Positions 62,991 through 64,000 of a stretch of DNA of 64,000 bases are shown one piece after another. The position numbers and the translations under genes were made by a program. Source of the DNA: Mesorhizobium sp. B2-1-1 (GTDB taxonomy: Bacteria > Pseudomonadota > Alphaproteobacteria > Rhizobiales > Rhizobiaceae); NCBI RefSeq assembly GCF_006442975.2, contig NZ_CP083954.1:2239501-2303500 (forward strand), in the 5' to 3' direction. Position 1 is the stretch's first letter. Every line of letters begins with the position of its first letter. Below the pieces are notes generated by a model. The model made no database searches and was not told where the DNA came from. It saw only the letters and a list, made by a program, of their open reading frames with translations.

Positions 62991-64000
62991 CAGGTGCCGC
63001 TCCTTTTCTGGACCCGGACCAGCCTGTCGGCCAGCGCCTCGGCGCCGCTGTGGTCGCCTTGCTTGCGAAGCAGCAAAGCCAGGTGGACCAGAGCCTCTCG
63101 ATGATTTGGCGCGAGATAGAGTGCCTTGCGATAGCTTTGCGCGGCCTTGGATGCAGCGCCATCCGCATCCTGAACGAGGCCCAGCAGGTAGAAGATTTGC
63201 GCGGAAGGACCGAATTTCTCGAGATGGGCGAGGGCGACCTCCTGTGCCTCCTTTACCCGACCCGCATTGGCGATCCGTTCAACCGCGACTAGGCTTTCCG
63301 AGACCTGATCAACGGGCTTGGCCAGGGCCGGCGCACTGTTTTCCTTGCCGACGGTCAGTCGTGGCCGAAGAACGGGCTTGCTCTTGTTGAGCTTCGGGGT
63401 TGATGTCCGCACCGGGATAGCAGTTGTCGGCGCCGCGGCCTTGATGGGCTCCGATTCTAGGAAGGCAAAGGCCAAGGGCCATTCAGCGGAAATAAAGCCA
63501 TGCAGCCTTGGAAGTGCTGCTTCCGCGGGACCGACCAGAAGAAGTCCGTCCGTGGCCAAGAGGTCTTTCAGGCGGGTCAATGCGCGATCCTGCAGTTCGC
63601 GATTGAAATAGATCAGCAAATTCCGACAGAGTACGATGTCGTAGACCTCTTGCCCAAAAATTGCGCGAGTACCGAATAGGTTGCCGACCCTGAAGCGAAC
63701 CTGTTTCAGCACCGCAGCACTGGGCCGCAACCCACCCTCGACCGCTTCGAAATAGCGGTCCCTGAATTCGAGATAGCTGCCGCGAAAGGAATTGCGCCCG
63801 TAGACGGCACGTTCAGCCAGCGCGATATTGCGGGTACTGACGTCCACCGCATCGATGTTGAACTCGTGCGCCTCAAAACCGGCATCGAACATGGCCATTG
63901 CGACCGAATAGGCCTCTTCACCGGTTGAACATGGCAGGCTCAAGACTTTTGTTGGCTGAGCACGCTTGTGCACGCGCGCATGCCGCGCCAACATCGTGAA
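62990..64000 (-). CDS. wspC: CheR methyltransferase with TPR tail (WspC-like), partial
   Basis: The frame is open to the right edge; a methionine at 63994 is internal, preceded by FT. The CheR catalytic core shows VLSLPCSTGEEAYSVAMAM (SAM site), VGNLF and VYDIVLCRNLLIYFN. After a linker a TPR-like tail follows (ALYLAPNHREALVHLALLLRK), as in WspC. It methylates glutamates on the chemoreceptor. About 70-100 N-terminal residues should lie beyond the window, with wspA and wspB equivalents. Confidence 0.85.
   Translation of the reverse strand, partial: FTMLARHARVHKRAQPTKVLSLPCSTGEEAYSVAMAMFDAGFEAHEFNIDAVDVSTRNIALAERAVYGRNSFRGSYLEFRDRYFEAVEGGLRPSAAVLKQVRFRVGNLFGTRAIFGQEVYDIVLCRNLLIYFNRELQDRALTRLKDLLATDGLLLVGPAEAALPRLHGFISAEWPLAFAFLESEPIKAAAPTTAIPVRTSTPKLNKSKPVLRPRLTVGKENSAPALAKPVDQVSESLVAVERIANAGRVKEAQEVALAHLEKFGPSAQIFYLLGLVQDADGAASKAAQSYRKALYLAPNHREALVHLALLLRKQGDHSGAEALADRLVRVQKRSGT

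Overview
This window is chromosomal DNA of a GC-rich alphaproteobacterium, most likely a Mesorhizobium or close relative (Hyphomicrobiales, Phyllobacteriaceae). That is an inference from several signs: the dnaG-rpoD pair, the rhizobial style of palindromic repeats built around a CCGGTTTT core, the many small transporter/regulator pairs, and the protein families present (DUF2061, RcnB-like, HlyU-like, LIP-type iron permease). I could not run any search, so family names rest on reading motifs in the translations.

Positions 1-43300 look like ordinary chromosome. They hold: a metallophosphoesterase cut by the left edge; an ArsR regulator and MFS exporter pair; MarR and SDR; LysE/LysR; a RibD-C family reductase; an isoaspartate methyltransferase relative; the manganese pair mntH/mntR with a shared operator; a YpfJ-type zinc peptidase; a Tet-like exporter; carA; a YqeY protein; a LysR/enol-lactonase pair; a periplasmic L,D-transpeptidase-like protein; an orphan DnaB-like ATPase; a GNAT enzyme; a Na/Pi cotransporter; dnaG and rpoD; several small proteins; a PadR regulator; AzlCD with an Lrp regulator; azoR/LysR; TetR/VOC; and a divergent pair of HtrA-like proteins. 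One of that pair keeps the catalytic triad and the other has lost all three residues. An SDR of the HSDL2 type and a long OmpA-family protein with an internal 27/28-residue repeat follow.

Positions 44214-49500 look like a worn-down integration site. A tRNA with anticodon CAT (Ile2 type) is followed by an ORF that appears to join the first residues of an E1-like ThiF protein to the last part of a tyrosine recombinase. Just upstream in the same operon are a multiubiquitin-domain gene with a one-base frameshift and a DUF2188 gene. I read this as the stump of a bacterial ubiquitin-like conjugation operon on a mobile island whose middle was deleted. Beyond it lie an EF-hand protein, a small iron-permease-like protein, a phospholipase D/cardiolipin synthase-like protein and a frameshifted ferritin-like DUF892 gene.

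Positions 49703-64000 form a signalling and surface-polysaccharide locus. On the + strand are a hybrid histidine kinase with a LytS-type membrane domain, two single-domain response regulators, a TPR plus YaiO/NfrA-like outer-membrane barrel protein, a membrane-anchored HEAT-repeat protein and a processive family-2 glycosyltransferase, the last three overlapping or nearly so. On the - strand are a free Hpt protein and then, in the order cheR-cheW-cheA/REC-cheB-GGDEF, the C-D-E-F-R part of a Wsp-type chemosensory pathway. It ends in a diguanylate cyclase with intact GGEEF and I-site. The simplest model is that surface sensing raises c-di-GMP and a phosphorelay controls a polysaccharide that the glycosyltransferase makes and the barrel exports. 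The wspA/wspB equivalents would lie just past the right edge.
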